NCBI GenBank assembly: GCA_937958675.1
Contig: CALGND010000018.1
Coordinates: 1-62,345 of the forward strand
DNA length: 62,345 bases
Origin: an uncultured Granulosicoccaceae bacterium
GTDB taxonomy: Bacteria; Pseudomonadota; Gammaproteobacteria; Granulosicoccales; Granulosicoccaceae
Reading direction: 5' to 3'
The notes beneath the pieces are model-generated. The model did no database searches. It saw only the letters and a list, made by a program, of their open reading frames with translations, and was not told the origin of the DNA. The position numbers and the translations under genes were made by a program. The first letter of the stretch is position 1, and each line of letters opens with the position of its first letter. Positions 26,814 through 37,430 of the stretch are shown piece by piece.

Positions 26814-29417
26814 TCAGGTTGATAAATTATCGTTCAGATATTGCTCAGCCGCCTTAAACGCTGCTTGCACATTATCCAGAGAATCAGCGCCACCCTGCGC
26901 CATATCAGGCCGCCCTCCGCCTTTGCCGCCTAACTCTTGGGCTACGACCTTCAATATGTCACCAGCCTTGATACGATCGTGCAGAGACTTGCTCACCGTT
27001 GCCACAAGCGCAGCCTTGCCGTTGCTTTCACTGGCCAAAACCAGTGCAGCGTCCGGTAAATCTTGCTTGAGCTGATCCATCACAGTTCGTAGGCTTTTGG
27101 CATCTGTGTTATCGATGACCTTCATCAGCACAGGCACACCATGAATCGTGGTCGCCTCACCGAGCATATCTTTACCCGCTTGTGATGATAATTTGGCCTG
27201 TAACTGATCAACTTGCGTTTTCAGTTCCTTGCTGCGCTGTTGAAGCTGTTCAACCTTGCTGTATACATCATCGCTTGAGGATTTAAGCAAGCGAGCAATT
27301 TTGGTCAGTTGCTGCTCAGATGCTTGTACATAGCTAAGAGCAGGCTCGCCACTAACCGCTTCGATACGCCTAACACCTGCGGCAACGCCGGTTTCACCAG
27401 TTAGCTTAATTAAGCCTAGATCGCCGGTAGCATTCACATGAATGCCACCACAAAGTTCAACCGATTTATCACCTAACTTAACCACGCGCACCACATCACC
27501 GTACTTCTCACCAAACAAGGCAATGGCACCCGCCGCTACCGCTTCATCCATGCTCATTTCGTTGGTCTCACATGGACTGTTGTTCGCTACTTCGACTTGC
27601 ATCCACGCTTCTATTTTGCGCTGCTGTTCATCAGTGATTGGATCACCGTGCGAGAAGTCAAAACGTAATTGGCTGTCGTTAACCAAGGAGCCTTTTTGCT
27701 CAACATGCTCACCCAACACATGGCGCAGTGCACCGTGTAATAAATGCGTTGCAGAGTGATGACGCTTAATGGCTTGCCTGCGTACTGAATTCACATCAGC
27801 ATTGACAGAGCTGCCAACTTTAAGCTCACCTTCCACTACGCTAACTGCATGCAGAAAGGCACCGCGGTATTTTTTTGTATCCAATACCTCAGCGCTCACA
27901 CCATCTTGCTTTAGCAAACCCGTATCACCTACCTGCCCACCAGACTCCGCATAAAATGGTGTCTTATCCAATACCACCCAAGCAGCCTGCCCCGCAGTAG
28001 CGCTGTCAGCAGCATTGCCATCAACATAAATCTCTACAACAGTAGCTTCACTTTGCACACTGGTGTAACCCAAAAATTCAGTTTGTTGTTGTGATGGAGG
28101 AAGATCACCCCCACCTGCAGCAAAATTACTGGCCGCACGAGCACGTTCACGCTGTGCCTGCATATGCGTCTCGAACCCATCTGAATCAATTGTCAGATCT
28201 CGCTCGCGCGCAATATCGGCTGTTAGATCAACTGGGAAACCGTAGGTATCATACAAACGAAATACCACATCGCCTGGTATCTCCTTACCTTTTAGCGACG
28301 CCACTTCCTCGTCCAGAATTTTTAAACCAGATGACAACGTTTTTGCAAATCGTTGTTCTTCCTTGAGTAGTTGCTTCGTGACTTCCGCTTCTGCTTTTAC
28401 AAGTTCCGGATACGCTACGCCCATCTCCTTGATTAAAGCGGGCGTTAGCTTATTAAAAAACCCCTCAGCAGCTCCGAGCTTGTGCCCGTGACGAGCAGCG
28501 CGACGAATGATACGTCGTAAAACATAACCGCGCCCTTCGTTGCTAGGCAATACACCGTCAACAATCAAAAATGCACAAGTACGAATATGATCAGCAATCA
28601 CGTTAAGTGATGGGTTCTTTAGATCTGTTGTGCCTGTTAGTTTTGATGCAGCAGTGACTAAGTTACGAAATAAGTCGATCTCGTAGTTACTGTGCACATG
28701 TTGCAACACAGCCGCCATACGCTCAAGGCCCATACCAGTATCAACACAAGGCTCAGGCAGCGGATGCATGGTGCCACTGCTGTCTTTGTCGTACTGCATA
28801 AATACGAGATTCCAGATCTCGATATAGCGATCACCATCCTCTTCAGGAGTGCCTGGAGGGCCACCCCAAACATCTTCGCCATGATCGTAAAATATTTCCG
28901 AACACGGCCCACAAGGCCCCGTGTCGCCCATCATCCAAAAGTTGTCTTTTGCACCGATGCGTATTACCCGCTCTGCGGGAACACCAATTTTGTTGACCCA
29001 AATAGCTTCCGCTTCATCGTCTTCTTCAAAAACGGTGACCCAGAGCTTGTCGCTTGGAATCTGTAATTCTTCAGTTAAAAAACGCCATGCAAAATCAATG
29101 GCCTCTTCTTTAAAATAATCACCAAAGCTGAAGTTACCCAGCATTTCAAAAAACGTGTGGTGTCGAGCCGTATAACCCACATTATCTAAATCATTGTGCT
29201 TACCACCGGCACGGACACACCGTTGTGACGTGGTGGCACGCTTATAATCGCGGGTTTCTTCTCCAGTGAAGAGATCTTTGAACTGAACCATACCCGCATT
29301 AGTGAACAGCAAGGTCTTGTCATTACCGGGAACGAGCGAGCTCGATGGCAGGATTTGATGGCCATTTTTGGCGAAAAACGCTAGAAAACGCTCTCTTATG
29401 TCGGATGTCGAAATCAT
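26814..29417 (-). CDS. alaS: Alanyl-tRNA synthetase
   Basis: This charges tRNA-Ala. From the ATG at 29417 (MISTSDIRERFLAFF) it has 867 residues; the frame extends to a TTG at 29444. Visible parts are the class II motifs SSSLVPGNDKTLLFTNAGMVQFKDLF, RCVRAGGKHNDLDNVG, and MGDTGPCGPCSEIFYDHG; the editing-domain zinc motif RHHSATHLLHGAL; CGGIHVNATGDLG; and the C-terminal Gly-rich GGKGGGRPDMAQGG. There is no strong SD before either start, so the exact N-terminus is uncertain. It follows recX by about 130 bp, as in other gammaproteobacteria, and is followed by lysC. Confidence 0.96.
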   Translation of the reverse strand: MISTSDIRERFLAFFAKNGHQILPSSSLVPGNDKTLLFTNAGMVQFKDLFTGEETRDYKRATTSQRCVRAGGKHNDLDNVGYTARHHTFFEMLGNFSFGDYFKEEAIDFAWRFLTEELQIPSDKLWVTVFEEDDEAEAIWVNKIGVPAERVIRIGAKDNFWMMGDTGPCGPCSEIFYDHGEDVWGGPPGTPEEDGDRYIEIWNLVFMQYDKDSSGTMHPLPEPCVDTGMGLERMAAVLQHVHSNYEIDLFRNLVTAASKLTGTTDLKNPSLNVIADHIRTCAFLIVDGVLPSNEGRGYVLRRIIRRAARHGHKLGAAEGFFNKLTPALIKEMGVAYPELVKAEAEVTKQLLKEEQRFAKTLSSGLKILDEEVASLKGKEIPGDVVFRLYDTYGFPVDLTADIARERDLTIDSDGFETHMQAQRERARAASNFAAGGGDLPPSQQQTEFLGYTSVQSEATVVEIYVDGNAADSATAGQAAWVVLDKTPFYAESGGQVGDTGLLKQDGVSAEVLDTKKYRGAFLHAVSVVEGELKVGSSVNADVNSVRRQAIKRHHSATHLLHGALRHVLGEHVEQKGSLVNDSQLRFDFSHGDPITDEQQRKIEAWMQVEVANNSPCETNEMSMDEAVAAGAIALFGEKYGDVVRVVKLGDKSVELCGGIHVNATGDLGLIKLTGETGVAAGVRRIEAVSGEPALSYVQASEQQLTKIARLLKSSSDDVYSKVEQLQQRSKELKTQVDQLQAKLSSQAGKDMLGEATTIHGVPVLMKVIDNTDAKSLRTVMDQLKQDLPDAALVLASESNGKAALVATVSKSLHDRIKAGDILKVVAQELGGKGGGRPDMAQGGADSLDNVQAAFKAAEQYLNDNLST

Positions 29418-29544
29418 ACAAGCCGCAGTGTTGTAAACAGACAAACCTTATTGTAGCCGGATTGTGGACTTCTCTGCAGGTGTACGACACGGATACGATG
29501 GATCTCGCCTCAAGTGCAAGCAGAAAGAACCCAGGCACTGTCGG

Positions 29545-30048
29545 TTACAAATCTTGCCTGCTCTGTTTTAGCGCTCGCAATGCAACCGATGATGAAAAAC
29601 CACGGGTTTGTAGAAATCGTGCAATTCGCGATTCGATTTTGGGCTCCTTGCTGGTGATCTCATCCGACCGGAATTTTCGCCCAATCACCTCTGAGGCGTG
29701 CTCGACCCAATCAACCCGCAATTCATCGAGCGCATCAGCAGCCAGGCTTGAGTCAATGCCTCGCTCATAAAGCTTGGCACGAATGGATAATGGACCATAG
29801 CCCTTGGTGAATCGCTGCCGGGTGTATTGTTCTGCAAAGCGAGTATCGGATTGGTAGCCCTTGTTTTGAAGGTCAAGCAGTAGATCTTCGATGATTGAGC
29901 GGGCGTACTCTCGCTTACTAAGCTTTTGGGTAAGTTCAAACGCGGAATGCTCACGAGTAGTGAGCATTTTGATGGCTGTTTGATACGCCTGACGCCTTTC
30001 GTCAGACGTATCTTTTTTAGCGGTGTCGGTCTTCGAACCCTGTGACAC
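29545..30048 (-). CDS. recX: RecX regulatory protein
   Basis: This is a 167-residue helical protein that binds RecA filaments and modulates them. The repeat pattern of RecX is visible: AIKMLTTREHSAFELTQKLSKREY, IEDLLLDLQNKGYQSDTRFAEQYTRQRFTKGYGPLSIRAKLYERGI, and RIARFLQTRGFSSSVALRALK. It starts at GTG with GAGG directly upstream. It lies 32 bp after recA and is probably expressed by read-through. Confidence 0.95.
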   Translation of the reverse strand: MSQGSKTDTAKKDTSDERRQAYQTAIKMLTTREHSAFELTQKLSKREYARSIIEDLLLDLQNKGYQSDTRFAEQYTRQRFTKGYGPLSIRAKLYERGIDSSLAADALDELRVDWVEHASEVIGRKFRSDEITSKEPKIESRIARFLQTRGFSSSVALRALKQSRQDL

Positions 30049-30080
30049 CTCTAACCTCGCCCTAAGCAGCCAAACTAAAC

Positions 30081-31139
30081 TTAGGCTTCGATTTCTGCTT
30101 CGAGCTCTGCTTCTTCATCCTTGGTTGCTTTTTCTTCAACTATCGGTGCTTTTGTCAGCAGCAATTCGCGTAGTTTAGTGTCGATGTCATTAGCAATGGC
30201 TGGATTTTCTTTAAGGAATTCACGGACCTTTTCCTTGCCCTGACCAATACGATCGCCGTTGTAGCTGTACCAGGCACCAGCCTTATCCACAATGCCGTTT
30301 TTGGCACCCAAATCGATAAGTTCGCCTTCAAACGATGAGCCTTCGCCGTACAGAATTTCAAACTCAGTTTGACGGAACGGAGGTGCCATTTTATTTTTAA
30401 CCACCTTCACTCTGGTTTCGTTACCAACGATCTCGTCGCCACGCTTAATTGCGCCGATACGGCGTATATCTAAACGAACAGATGAGTAGAATTTAAGTGC
30501 ATTACCACCAGAAGTAGTTTCGGGGCTACCGAACATTACACCGATCTTCATGCGGATTTGGTTGATGAAAATAACCAGTGTATTTGTACGTTTGATATTG
30601 CCTGTTAGCTTACGCAATGCTTGCGACATTAAGCGGGCTTGCAGCCCGACATGCGAATCGCCCATGTCGCCTTCGATTTCGGCTTTCGGTGTGAGCGCAG
30701 CAACAGAATCGACAACGATCATGTCAACACCGCCTGAGCGCACCAACATGTCAGTGACTTCTAGAGCTTGGTCACCGGTATCAGGTTGAGAGATAAGTAG
30801 ATCATCAACGTTCACGCCAAGCTTGGCCGCATAGGTTGGGTCGAGCGCGTGCTCCGCATCGATAAACGCCGCTGTGCCGCCTGCTTTTTGGCATTCGGCG
30901 ATAGCTTGTAACGTTAGGGTTGTTTTGCCTGATGATTCAGGGCCGTAAATTTCGCAAACTCGACCACGTGGCAGACCACCTATGCCGAGCGCTACATCAA
31001 GGCCGAGGATGCCAGTTGATATAACTTCAATGCCGCTGGTATCGGTGGTATCGCCCATCCGCATGACGGTGCCTTTACCAAACTGCTTTTCGATTTGGCC
31101 TAGGGCCGCTGATAGTGCTTTTTTTCTGTTGTCGTCCAC
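30081..31139 (-). CDS. recA: RecA recombinase
   Basis: This 352-residue ATP-dependent strand-exchange protein drives homologous recombination and triggers the SOS response. The start is GTG at 31139 ([22 protein letters not shown] follows), fixed by a GGAG 8 nt upstream; a longer frame to 31199 has no family support. Walker [10 protein letters not shown], the MAW block [10 protein letters not shown], Walker [14 protein letters not shown], loop L2 [25 protein letters not shown], and an acidic tail ([18 protein letters not shown]) are seen. The 108 bp upstream lacks a consensus SOS box CTGT-N8-ACAG; the nearest candidate, 31240-31255, has only one good half. Confidence 0.97.
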   Translation of the reverse strand: MDDNRKKALSAALGQIEKQFGKGTVMRMGDTTDTSGIEVISTGILGLDVALGIGGLPRGRVCEIYGPESSGKTTLTLQAIAECQKAGGTAAFIDAEHALDPTYAAKLGVNVDDLLISQPDTGDQALEVTDMLVRSGGVDMIVVDSVAALTPKAEIEGDMGDSHVGLQARLMSQALRKLTGNIKRTNTLVIFINQIRMKIGVMFGSPETTSGGNALKFYSSVRLDIRRIGAIKRGDEIVGNETRVKVVKNKMAPPFRQTEFEILYGEGSSFEGELIDLGAKNGIVDKAGAWYSYNGDRIGQGKEKVREFLKENPAIANDIDTKLRELLLTKAPIVEEKATKDEEAELEAEIEA

Positions 31140-31146
31140 TGGGTTG

Positions 31147-31151
31147 TCTCC
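31147..31151 (-). promoter_or_regulatory. Ribosome binding site that fixes the recA GTG start
   Basis: GGAGA on the minus strand lies 7 nt before the GTG at 31139. It supports the 352-residue RecA over the 372-residue frame. Confidence 0.75.
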
Positions 31152-31247
31152 GTTGTGACTGGGAATGCGGCGCGCCGCTCCTTGGGCACCCGACCGCAAG
31201 GCTATTGTTTCATAAATATAGTCGAAGGAGGCAAAAACACTGTAAAT

Positions 31248-31595
31248 TTATTTAGTTGTTTTGCCAGCCATGCAGTTTTCCATCGAACCAGGCTTTATTT
31301 CTTCTTGTTCTTCGCACAATTCTTTCATCTTGGCTTCGATCGCTTCCTGCTTGGCAGTTTGCTCTTCAAAGGCCTTACGCTTGGCTTCCAACTCCGCTTG
31401 CGTCTTGTCGCGATTCGCAATGGCAGCATCAAGCGCGGCCTGTTGCTTTTCGATGTGGGCTTGGAGCTCTTCTGGGGATAATGCTTGTTGTGCAAATGCG
31501 GGCGAAGATACCAAACCAACAACCAGCACCACTGCACTAGCAGCGTAAAACATAGATTTGGAAACGTTGTTAAACGTGTTGTTCAAAAAGGTCAT
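31248..31595 (-). CDS. Small exported coiled-coil protein, unknown function
   Basis: This 115-residue protein has a signal peptide (MFYAASAVVLVVGLVSSPAFA-Q) and a mature helix of about 55 residues rich in Ala, Glu, Gln and Lys (ELQAHIEKQQAALDAAIANR, then QAELEAKRKAFEEQ), which reads as a coiled coil. Two cysteines near the C-terminus (ELCEEQ and ENCMAG) could form a disulfide. I do not recognise the family; it recalls small periplasmic spacer or chaperone-like proteins. It lies 5 bp after pncC and about 108 bp before recA on the same strand, so recA could receive transcripts from here. Confidence 0.75.
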   Translation of the reverse strand: MTFLNNTFNNVSKSMFYAASAVVLVVGLVSSPAFAQQALSPEELQAHIEKQQAALDAAIANRDKTQAELEAKRKAFEEQTAKQEAIEAKMKELCEEQEEIKPGSMENCMAGKTTK

Positions 31596-31600
31596 ACCAA

Positions 31601-32107
31601 TTAATCCGCGAGGTTAGAAACGCGAACAATACTACCACTAAGAGCCGCTAACAATGCAGCTTGCCGCACTTGCTGCCGATTACCTTCGAATACAGTCAGC
31701 TCCGCGTCTTGAAATTGATCATTCAATGACCAAGCTATCCAAACAGTGCCCACAGGTTTTTCAGTACTGCCGCCATCTGGGCCCGCAATACCACTAATGG
31801 CAACAGCGATATTAGCTGCAGCCATTTGGCGGGCACCACTGGCCATTTCTAGAACAGTTTGTTCACTTACTGCACCATGTTGCCGCAATGTTTCAGCGCT
31901 CACGCCAACCCTATCGATTTTCGCCTGATTAGAGTAGGTGACCCAAGATTGCTCAAACCAACTCGATGCACCCGGCACGTCAGTTAAACAGGCAGCTAAG
32001 AGCCCACCTGTGCAAGATTCAGCCGTGGTGATGCAGTATTGGCGCGCGATAAGCAGTTCACCTAGCGTCGTCGCAAGCTCAACGACCTGTTTATTTTGAC
32101 TAGTCAT
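31601..32107 (-). CDS. pncC: Nicotinamide-nucleotide amidase (CinA C-terminal domain family)
   Basis: This 168-residue enzyme deamidates NMN to nicotinic acid mononucleotide in pyridine-nucleotide recycling. The CinA-C hallmarks TTAESCTGGLLAACLTDVPGASSWF, VTYSNQAKIDRVGV, GAVSEQTVLEMA and AISGIAGPDGGSTEKPVGTVWIAW are present, including the Ser-Cys-Thr-Gly-Gly loop. Start chosen at the ATG at 32107 (MTSQNKQ); a GTG at 32146 would add 13 residues, and neither has a strong SD. The gene order pncC-recA is the usual one (ygaD-recA in E. coli). Confidence 0.93.
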   Translation of the reverse strand: MTSQNKQVVELATTLGELLIARQYCITTAESCTGGLLAACLTDVPGASSWFEQSWVTYSNQAKIDRVGVSAETLRQHGAVSEQTVLEMASGARQMAAANIAVAISGIAGPDGGSTEKPVGTVWIAWSLNDQFQDAELTVFEGNRQQVRQAALLAALSGSIVRVSNLAD

Positions 32108-32209
32108 AAATTTTGATGTCGGGTTCCAAACTATTGGCAAAAGCACGTGTTTGACGAATAAATCGCAGCTTTTTCAAACAAGCCTTGCTGCAGTTTGTAC
32201 ACTACCGCC

Positions 32210-34801
32210 ATGAGCCAGTCTACCCATACACCCATGATGCAACAGTACCTTGGTATCAAGGCGCAGCATCCAGACACCCTATTGTTTTATCGCATGGGTG
32301 ACTTTTATGAACTCTTCTACGACGATGCCAAACAAGCATCTGAGATTCTCAACATCACCCTAACCGCTCGCGGCAAAACAGGTGGAAACGCTATCCCAAT
32401 GGCAGGCATTCCGTATCACGCGGCAGATAACTACCTTGCTAAGCTAGTACACCAAGGCGTGTCAGTTGCGATATGCGAACAAACAGGGGAAGTCACCGGC
32501 AAGGGCCCAGTTAAGCGCGAAGTGGTTAGGGTCATCACGCCCGGCACACTGACCGAGGACCACCTGCTAGCCGCTGATGATGTTGCCTTACTTATTGCCA
32601 TTGCAGAGCTCGATGGCCGTTACGCAATCGCATCGCTTGACGTAGCAGGCGGTGATCTCGCCGTACAAGAATTAAACTCTTTGTCAGGGCTCAAAACCGA
32701 AGTTGCACGCTTAAACCCAGCTGAACTATTACTAGCCGAAGGCAGCCCACTGATTACAGAATTTGGATCGCTAAGCTGGCGCGGTCGGGCGCCGTGGTTT
32801 TTTGAAGCTGATGCCACACGACAACAATTGCTAGAGCATTTTAACGTTAAGCATCTGCGTGCGTTTGATTGCGATGACATGCCACTAGCCATCGCAGCAG
32901 CTGCCGTGGCGTTGGGTTACGCTCGCGAAACGCAAGTGTCCGATTTACCTCATGTGCGCAGCCTGCGAGTTGAACACACGAGCGACACCGTGATAATGGA
33001 CCCAGGCACCCGTGCGCATCTCGAATTAACCACTAGCCTTAGTGGCAATATAGAACACAGTTTGTTTGGTGTGATCGATCGCACTGGCAATGCCATGGGC
33101 AGACGGCTACTTAAGCAATGGCTGCAACGCCCTCTGCGCAACCATGATGTTATCGCGCAGCGGCAAGCTTGTATTAATCGACTACTGCAAGACCAACTCT
33201 ATCTGGATGTACAACCACACTTAAAGCGCATCTACGATATGCAACGAATACTCACACGTATCCATTTGCGCAGCGTACAACCACGTGAGCTTGATCGTTT
33301 AAAACGTTCCCTAGCGACACTCCCCGATTTGTCGACATCTCTACATAGAGCAAATGATAGCCAGCTTAAAATGTTGATTGACGATGTATCCGTCACACCC
33401 ACTACATTGCAGTTATTAACTGATGCATTAATCGATGAACCACCCGTATTAATACGCGATGGCGGCATGATCGCCAAAGGCTACGACACCGAACTTGATG
33501 AGCTGAAAAGCCTTAACACTGATGCCACTGAGTTTCTCGATCAATTGGAAATTCGCGAAAAAGAAACAAGTGGTATTAGCTCGTTAAAAGTAGGTTACAA
33601 CCGCGTGCACGGTTTTTACATCGAAACCAGTAAAAACCAAACAGTGCCTGAGCACTACATACGCAGGCAAACACTTAAAAATACTGAACGCTACATCACG
33701 CCAGAGCTTAAAGAGCACGAAGATAAAGTTCTCAGTGCACGTGAAAAATCATTGGCGCGCGAAAAAGAGCTTTACCGAGAGCTGCTTGAAAAACTGCAAA
33801 ACGACCTGCCCGTATTGGAAGCTATTGCCAAAGCCATCGCTAAGATAGATGTATATACATCCCTCGCCTGCTGCAGCTACGAATATCAATGGTGTTGCCC
33901 TGAGTTAGTTAACGAACCTGGGCTCGATATTGAAGAGGGTCGACATCCAGTAATTGAATCCTTAAGCGAGGAACCGTTTATCGCTAACCCGTTGCAATTG
34001 GATTCAATGCGTCGAATGTTGTTAGTAACCGGCCCGAACATGGGTGGTAAATCAACTTACATGCGCCAAAATGCATTAATCGCACTGCTGGCTCACACCG
34101 GCAGCCATGTGCCAGCAAAACGCGCCAGCATTGGGCCAATTGATCGAATTTTTACGCGCATCGGTGCATCGGATGATCTTGCCAGTGGCCAATCTACGTT
34201 TATGGTAGAAATGACAGAAGCTGCACATATATTGCATAACGCTACAGCTAATAGCTTGGTGCTAATGGATGAGATTGGAAGAGGTACAAGCACCTACGAT
34301 GGTTTGTCGCTAGCCTGGGCTTGCGCTGATCACCTCAGCAATACCAACAAGTGCCTGTGTTTATTTGCTACTCACTACTTTGAACTAACCGACTTAGCTA
34401 ATACGCATGATGGCGTGAGCAACGTTCATCTTGATGCAGTGGAACACAACGGCCAGATTGTATTTATGCATCAGGTTAAGCACGGTGCAGCGAGCAAGAG
34501 TTATGGCATCCAAGTCGCCGAGCTTGCAGGGTTACCACAAGCGGCCTTAGGGTTTGCTAGAGAGCGATTGGCTCAGTTAGAAGAATCTAACGGAGCAATA
34601 GCTGCTGCTGAGCCTCAAAGCGCAATCACTACAAGCGCTCCTATGGCGCCAGCCGCCCCACAATTAGACCTCTTCGCCACTCCAGATGAAATAACTGTGT
34701 TTATCCGACGTCTCGAATTGGATTCCACCAGCCCCAGAGAGGCGTTAGATCACCTATACACACTGTCAGCTATGCTGGGTAAGTTATCTCAAAACGACTA
34801 A
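32210..34801 (+). CDS. mutS: DNA mismatch repair protein MutS
   Basis: This 863-residue mismatch sensor starts at the ATG at 32210 (a TTG at 32195 is in frame). The N-terminal mismatch-binding domain holds [17 protein letters not shown] with the conserved F-Y-E wedge; the central clamp and lever regions follow. The ATPase has Walker [14 protein letters not shown], the dimer contact [15 protein letters not shown], Walker [22 protein letters not shown], and [12 protein letters not shown]. It ends in the helical C-terminal dimerisation region. It is divergent from pncC. It works with MutL at 47388. Confidence 0.97.
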   Translation: MSQSTHTPMMQQYLGIKAQHPDTLLFYRMGDFYELFYDDAKQASEILNITLTARGKTGGNAIPMAGIPYHAADNYLAKLVHQGVSVAICEQTGEVTGKGPVKREVVRVITPGTLTEDHLLAADDVALLIAIAELDGRYAIASLDVAGGDLAVQELNSLSGLKTEVARLNPAELLLAEGSPLITEFGSLSWRGRAPWFFEADATRQQLLEHFNVKHLRAFDCDDMPLAIAAAAVALGYARETQVSDLPHVRSLRVEHTSDTVIMDPGTRAHLELTTSLSGNIEHSLFGVIDRTGNAMGRRLLKQWLQRPLRNHDVIAQRQACINRLLQDQLYLDVQPHLKRIYDMQRILTRIHLRSVQPRELDRLKRSLATLPDLSTSLHRANDSQLKMLIDDVSVTPTTLQLLTDALIDEPPVLIRDGGMIAKGYDTELDELKSLNTDATEFLDQLEIREKETSGISSLKVGYNRVHGFYIETSKNQTVPEHYIRRQTLKNTERYITPELKEHEDKVLSAREKSLAREKELYRELLEKLQNDLPVLEAIAKAIAKIDVYTSLACCSYEYQWCCPELVNEPGLDIEEGRHPVIESLSEEPFIANPLQLDSMRRMLLVTGPNMGGKSTYMRQNALIALLAHTGSHVPAKRASIGPIDRIFTRIGASDDLASGQSTFMVEMTEAAHILHNATANSLVLMDEIGRGTSTYDGLSLAWACADHLSNTNKCLCLFATHYFELTDLANTHDGVSNVHLDAVEHNGQIVFMHQVKHGAASKSYGIQVAELAGLPQAALGFARERLAQLEESNGAIAAAEPQSAITTSAPMAPAAPQLDLFATPDEITVFIRRLELDSTSPREALDHLYTLSAMLGKLSQND

Positions 34802-34864
34802 TAGATTGATCAAAAAGAAACCTCGAGGCATGACACCGACCCATCTCCGTGCTAACTTACACTG

Positions 34865-35728
34865 ATGACACATTTCACAACGGTTGGCTTGCTTTCCAAG
34901 TTACATGACGAAAGCGTTGCTGGCACACTCGCCGATGTAATCGAACGCTTAACTGCGCTCAATATTGACATCCTTTTGCACGAAAGCACCGAAGGCTTGA
35001 TTGCGGGCCGTGCGGTAGTTAGCAGTGAAGAAGTCGGTACCCGTTGCGATCTTGCTATCGTGATTGGTGGTGACGGAACGTTACTCCATGCTGCGCGTGA
35101 GCTCGTTAACTACGGCGTACCTATCGTTGGCGTTAACCGCGGACGTCTTGGCTTCTTGGTAGATGTGCCGCCTAACCAAGGGCTGGAAAAGCTCGATGCT
35201 ATTCTGCAGGGGCAATACATTTCCGAAGATCGCATCATGCTAGAAACGCGCATCATGCGAGAAGGCGAATGCATCAATGCAGCCTATTCGCTAAACGACA
35301 CAGTTGTTCGCGTCAAAGACGTGCTGCAAATTATGGACTTTGATATCGTTATAGACGATGTACTGGTCACGCATCACCGAGCAGATGGTTTGATTATCGC
35401 CACGCCTTCTGGCTCTACTGCTTACAGCTTGTCTAACGGTGGTCCCATTGTTGGCCCAACAATTGAAGCCGTAGTTGTGCAGCCCATTGCATCGCACACA
35501 CTCACCAGTCGTGCAATACTGGTCGACGCAAAGAGCCGCATACGCGCCCACTTATGGGACGACGAGCTACGCGAAGCACAAGTTGTTTGTGATGGCCAAC
35601 AGTACATGGAAGCAATACTGGGCGATATGATCGAAGTCAGCGTAATGGAAAAGAGATTAACTTTGCTACACCCTGAAACTTACGACTATCACCAGGTACT
35701 GCGCGAAAAACTTAACTGGGGAGGATAG
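34865..35728 (+). CDS. nadK: NAD kinase
   Basis: This 287-residue enzyme phosphorylates NAD to NADP with ATP. The signature VIGGDGTLLHAAREL with its catalytic Asp, the block GVNRGRLGFLVDVPP, and the NAD-binding ADGLIIATPSGSTAYSLSNGGPIVGP are all visible. It is 6 bp upstream of recN, the usual gammaproteobacterial order, so they are co-transcribed. Confidence 0.96.
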   Translation: MTHFTTVGLLSKLHDESVAGTLADVIERLTALNIDILLHESTEGLIAGRAVVSSEEVGTRCDLAIVIGGDGTLLHAARELVNYGVPIVGVNRGRLGFLVDVPPNQGLEKLDAILQGQYISEDRIMLETRIMREGECINAAYSLNDTVVRVKDVLQIMDFDIVIDDVLVTHHRADGLIIATPSGSTAYSLSNGGPIVGPTIEAVVVQPIASHTLTSRAILVDAKSRIRAHLWDDELREAQVVCDGQQYMEAILGDMIEVSVMEKRLTLLHPETYDYHQVLREKLNWGG

Positions 35729-35734
35729 TGGCAT

Positions 35735-37390
35735 ATGCTCAGCAACCTGCATATCCGCAATTTCGCGATTATCGACAACACCGAGATTGATCTCGATTCA
35801 GGCCTAACCGCGCTAACTGGCGAAACAGGTGCCGGTAAATCAATATTGCTAGGTGCGCTGTCATTAGTGCTAGGTGGTAGAGCCAGTGGTGATCTTGTCA
35901 AGCAAGATACCGACAAAGCTGAAATCAATGCCTCTTTTAGTATCGATGATTTAAAAAACATTCAACATTGGTTAAGTGAACACGAACTTAACGAAGCCGA
36001 TAGCAACGAATGCCTACTACGAAGAGTAATCACTGCCAACGGTAAATCACGTGCTTACATCAATGGCAGCCCTGTCACCGTCCAGTTGCTTCGATCACTC
36101 GGTGAGTTGCTACTTAATATACACGGGCAAAACGAACATCAACGTTTGAGTAATGCCGCCGCTCAACGCGAACTACTCGATAGCTTTGCAGATACACCAC
36201 TATCAAAACAAGTCAGCAAGGCCTACGACGCCTGGAAAACTGCCGACCACCAACTCGCCACGCAAATCGCTGCTCAACAAAGTGGCCAAGACCGTATTGA
36301 TATGCTGCGCTTTCAATTGCAAGAATTCGATGCGCTAGATACTGGCGGCGCAACTGTTGCTGACATCGAATCAGAGCACCGTTGGTTGGCTAATGCTGAT
36401 CGATTGGTTGACCTAGGCAACCAATCGCTGCAAACACTTGACGATGCGGTTAATTCAATCACCGAAACCCAATCGCCATTGGCAAGTTTGGTTGCGATTG
36501 ATGATCGCATGCAAGAAGCATTGGATTTAGTCGAGTCAGCTTCAATCCAATGCAGCGAAGCCGCATCAATGTTGCGAGCCAGCACAAGCTCTATGGAACA
36601 CGATACAAGCCGCCTAGCCTGGCTCGACGACAAACTGGCAGCCTTACATCGCTTGGCTAAAAAACATCAAGTGGATGCATCAGGCTTAACCGATGTAGAA
36701 CTCTCACTGCGTGATGAGCTGGATGGCTTAACCGATCCTGCCAACAGCAATGAGGAACTACAAAAACAAGTAGACGCACTGCGCGAAGTATACAGAGCAG
36801 CCTGCGCAAAGCTCACCCGCTTACGCAAACGCTCCGCTAAAAAGATATCGGCCGAAATTACCGAATCAATGCAGACGCTAGCAATGGAAGGTGGCGCTTT
36901 TAGTGTGCGTATTAACACCGACGTTACTGCTAGCCATAAACATGGCCAAGATACAATCGAGTTTTTAGTTAGCCCTAACCCAGGCGTAGCAGCAGCACCT
37001 CTAGCCAAAGTAGCATCAGGCGGTGAATTATCACGTATTAGTTTGTGCGTACAACTCGCAACAATCAAATCACAAAATGTACCCACACTTATTTTTGATG
37101 AAGTGGATGCAGGCATCGGTGGCGCAGTCGCTGAAACCGTTGGCCGTTTGATGCGCAAAGTGGGCTCAAGCGCTCAAGTGTTGTGCGTCACTCACTTACC
37201 GCAAGTTGCCGCGCAAGCTCATCATCATTTGTTCGTTGAGAAAACCAGCAGCAAAGGCAAAACAGCAACAAACTTACGAACGCTAAACAAAAAACAAACG
37301 CGCGATGAAATCGCCAGAATGTTGGGTGGTGCAAAAATAACAAAGAAGAGCCAATCACATGCTCAAGAAATGCTTGATTCGGTTGAGTAA
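35735..37390 (+). CDS. recN: DNA repair protein RecN
   Basis: This 551-residue SMC-like ATPase takes part in double-strand break repair. The N-terminal MLSNLHIRNFAIIDNTEIDLDSG and Walker A GETGAGKSILLGALSLVLGG are followed by two long helical arms (about 150-380). The C-terminal half has the signature SGGELSRISLCVQLA, Walker B TLIFDEVDAGIGG and the D-loop/H-loop CVTHLPQVAAQAH. E. coli RecN has 553 residues. GGGGAGG lies upstream of the ATG. No SOS box was seen in the 6-bp gap after nadK. Confidence 0.96.
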   Translation: MLSNLHIRNFAIIDNTEIDLDSGLTALTGETGAGKSILLGALSLVLGGRASGDLVKQDTDKAEINASFSIDDLKNIQHWLSEHELNEADSNECLLRRVITANGKSRAYINGSPVTVQLLRSLGELLLNIHGQNEHQRLSNAAAQRELLDSFADTPLSKQVSKAYDAWKTADHQLATQIAAQQSGQDRIDMLRFQLQEFDALDTGGATVADIESEHRWLANADRLVDLGNQSLQTLDDAVNSITETQSPLASLVAIDDRMQEALDLVESASIQCSEAASMLRASTSSMEHDTSRLAWLDDKLAALHRLAKKHQVDASGLTDVELSLRDELDGLTDPANSNEELQKQVDALREVYRAACAKLTRLRKRSAKKISAEITESMQTLAMEGGAFSVRINTDVTASHKHGQDTIEFLVSPNPGVAAAPLAKVASGGELSRISLCVQLATIKSQNVPTLIFDEVDAGIGGAVAETVGRLMRKVGSSAQVLCVTHLPQVAAQAHHHLFVEKTSSKGKTATNLRTLNKKQTRDEIARMLGGAKITKKSQSHAQEMLDSVE

Positions 37391-37430
37391 GCACTCACAT
37401 GGCATCGGGCTAGAGCACTAGCCACCACAA

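Noticed and set aside
30081..31199. RecA starting at 31199
   Set aside because: The extra 20 residues have no family support, and GGAG fixes the GTG at 31139.
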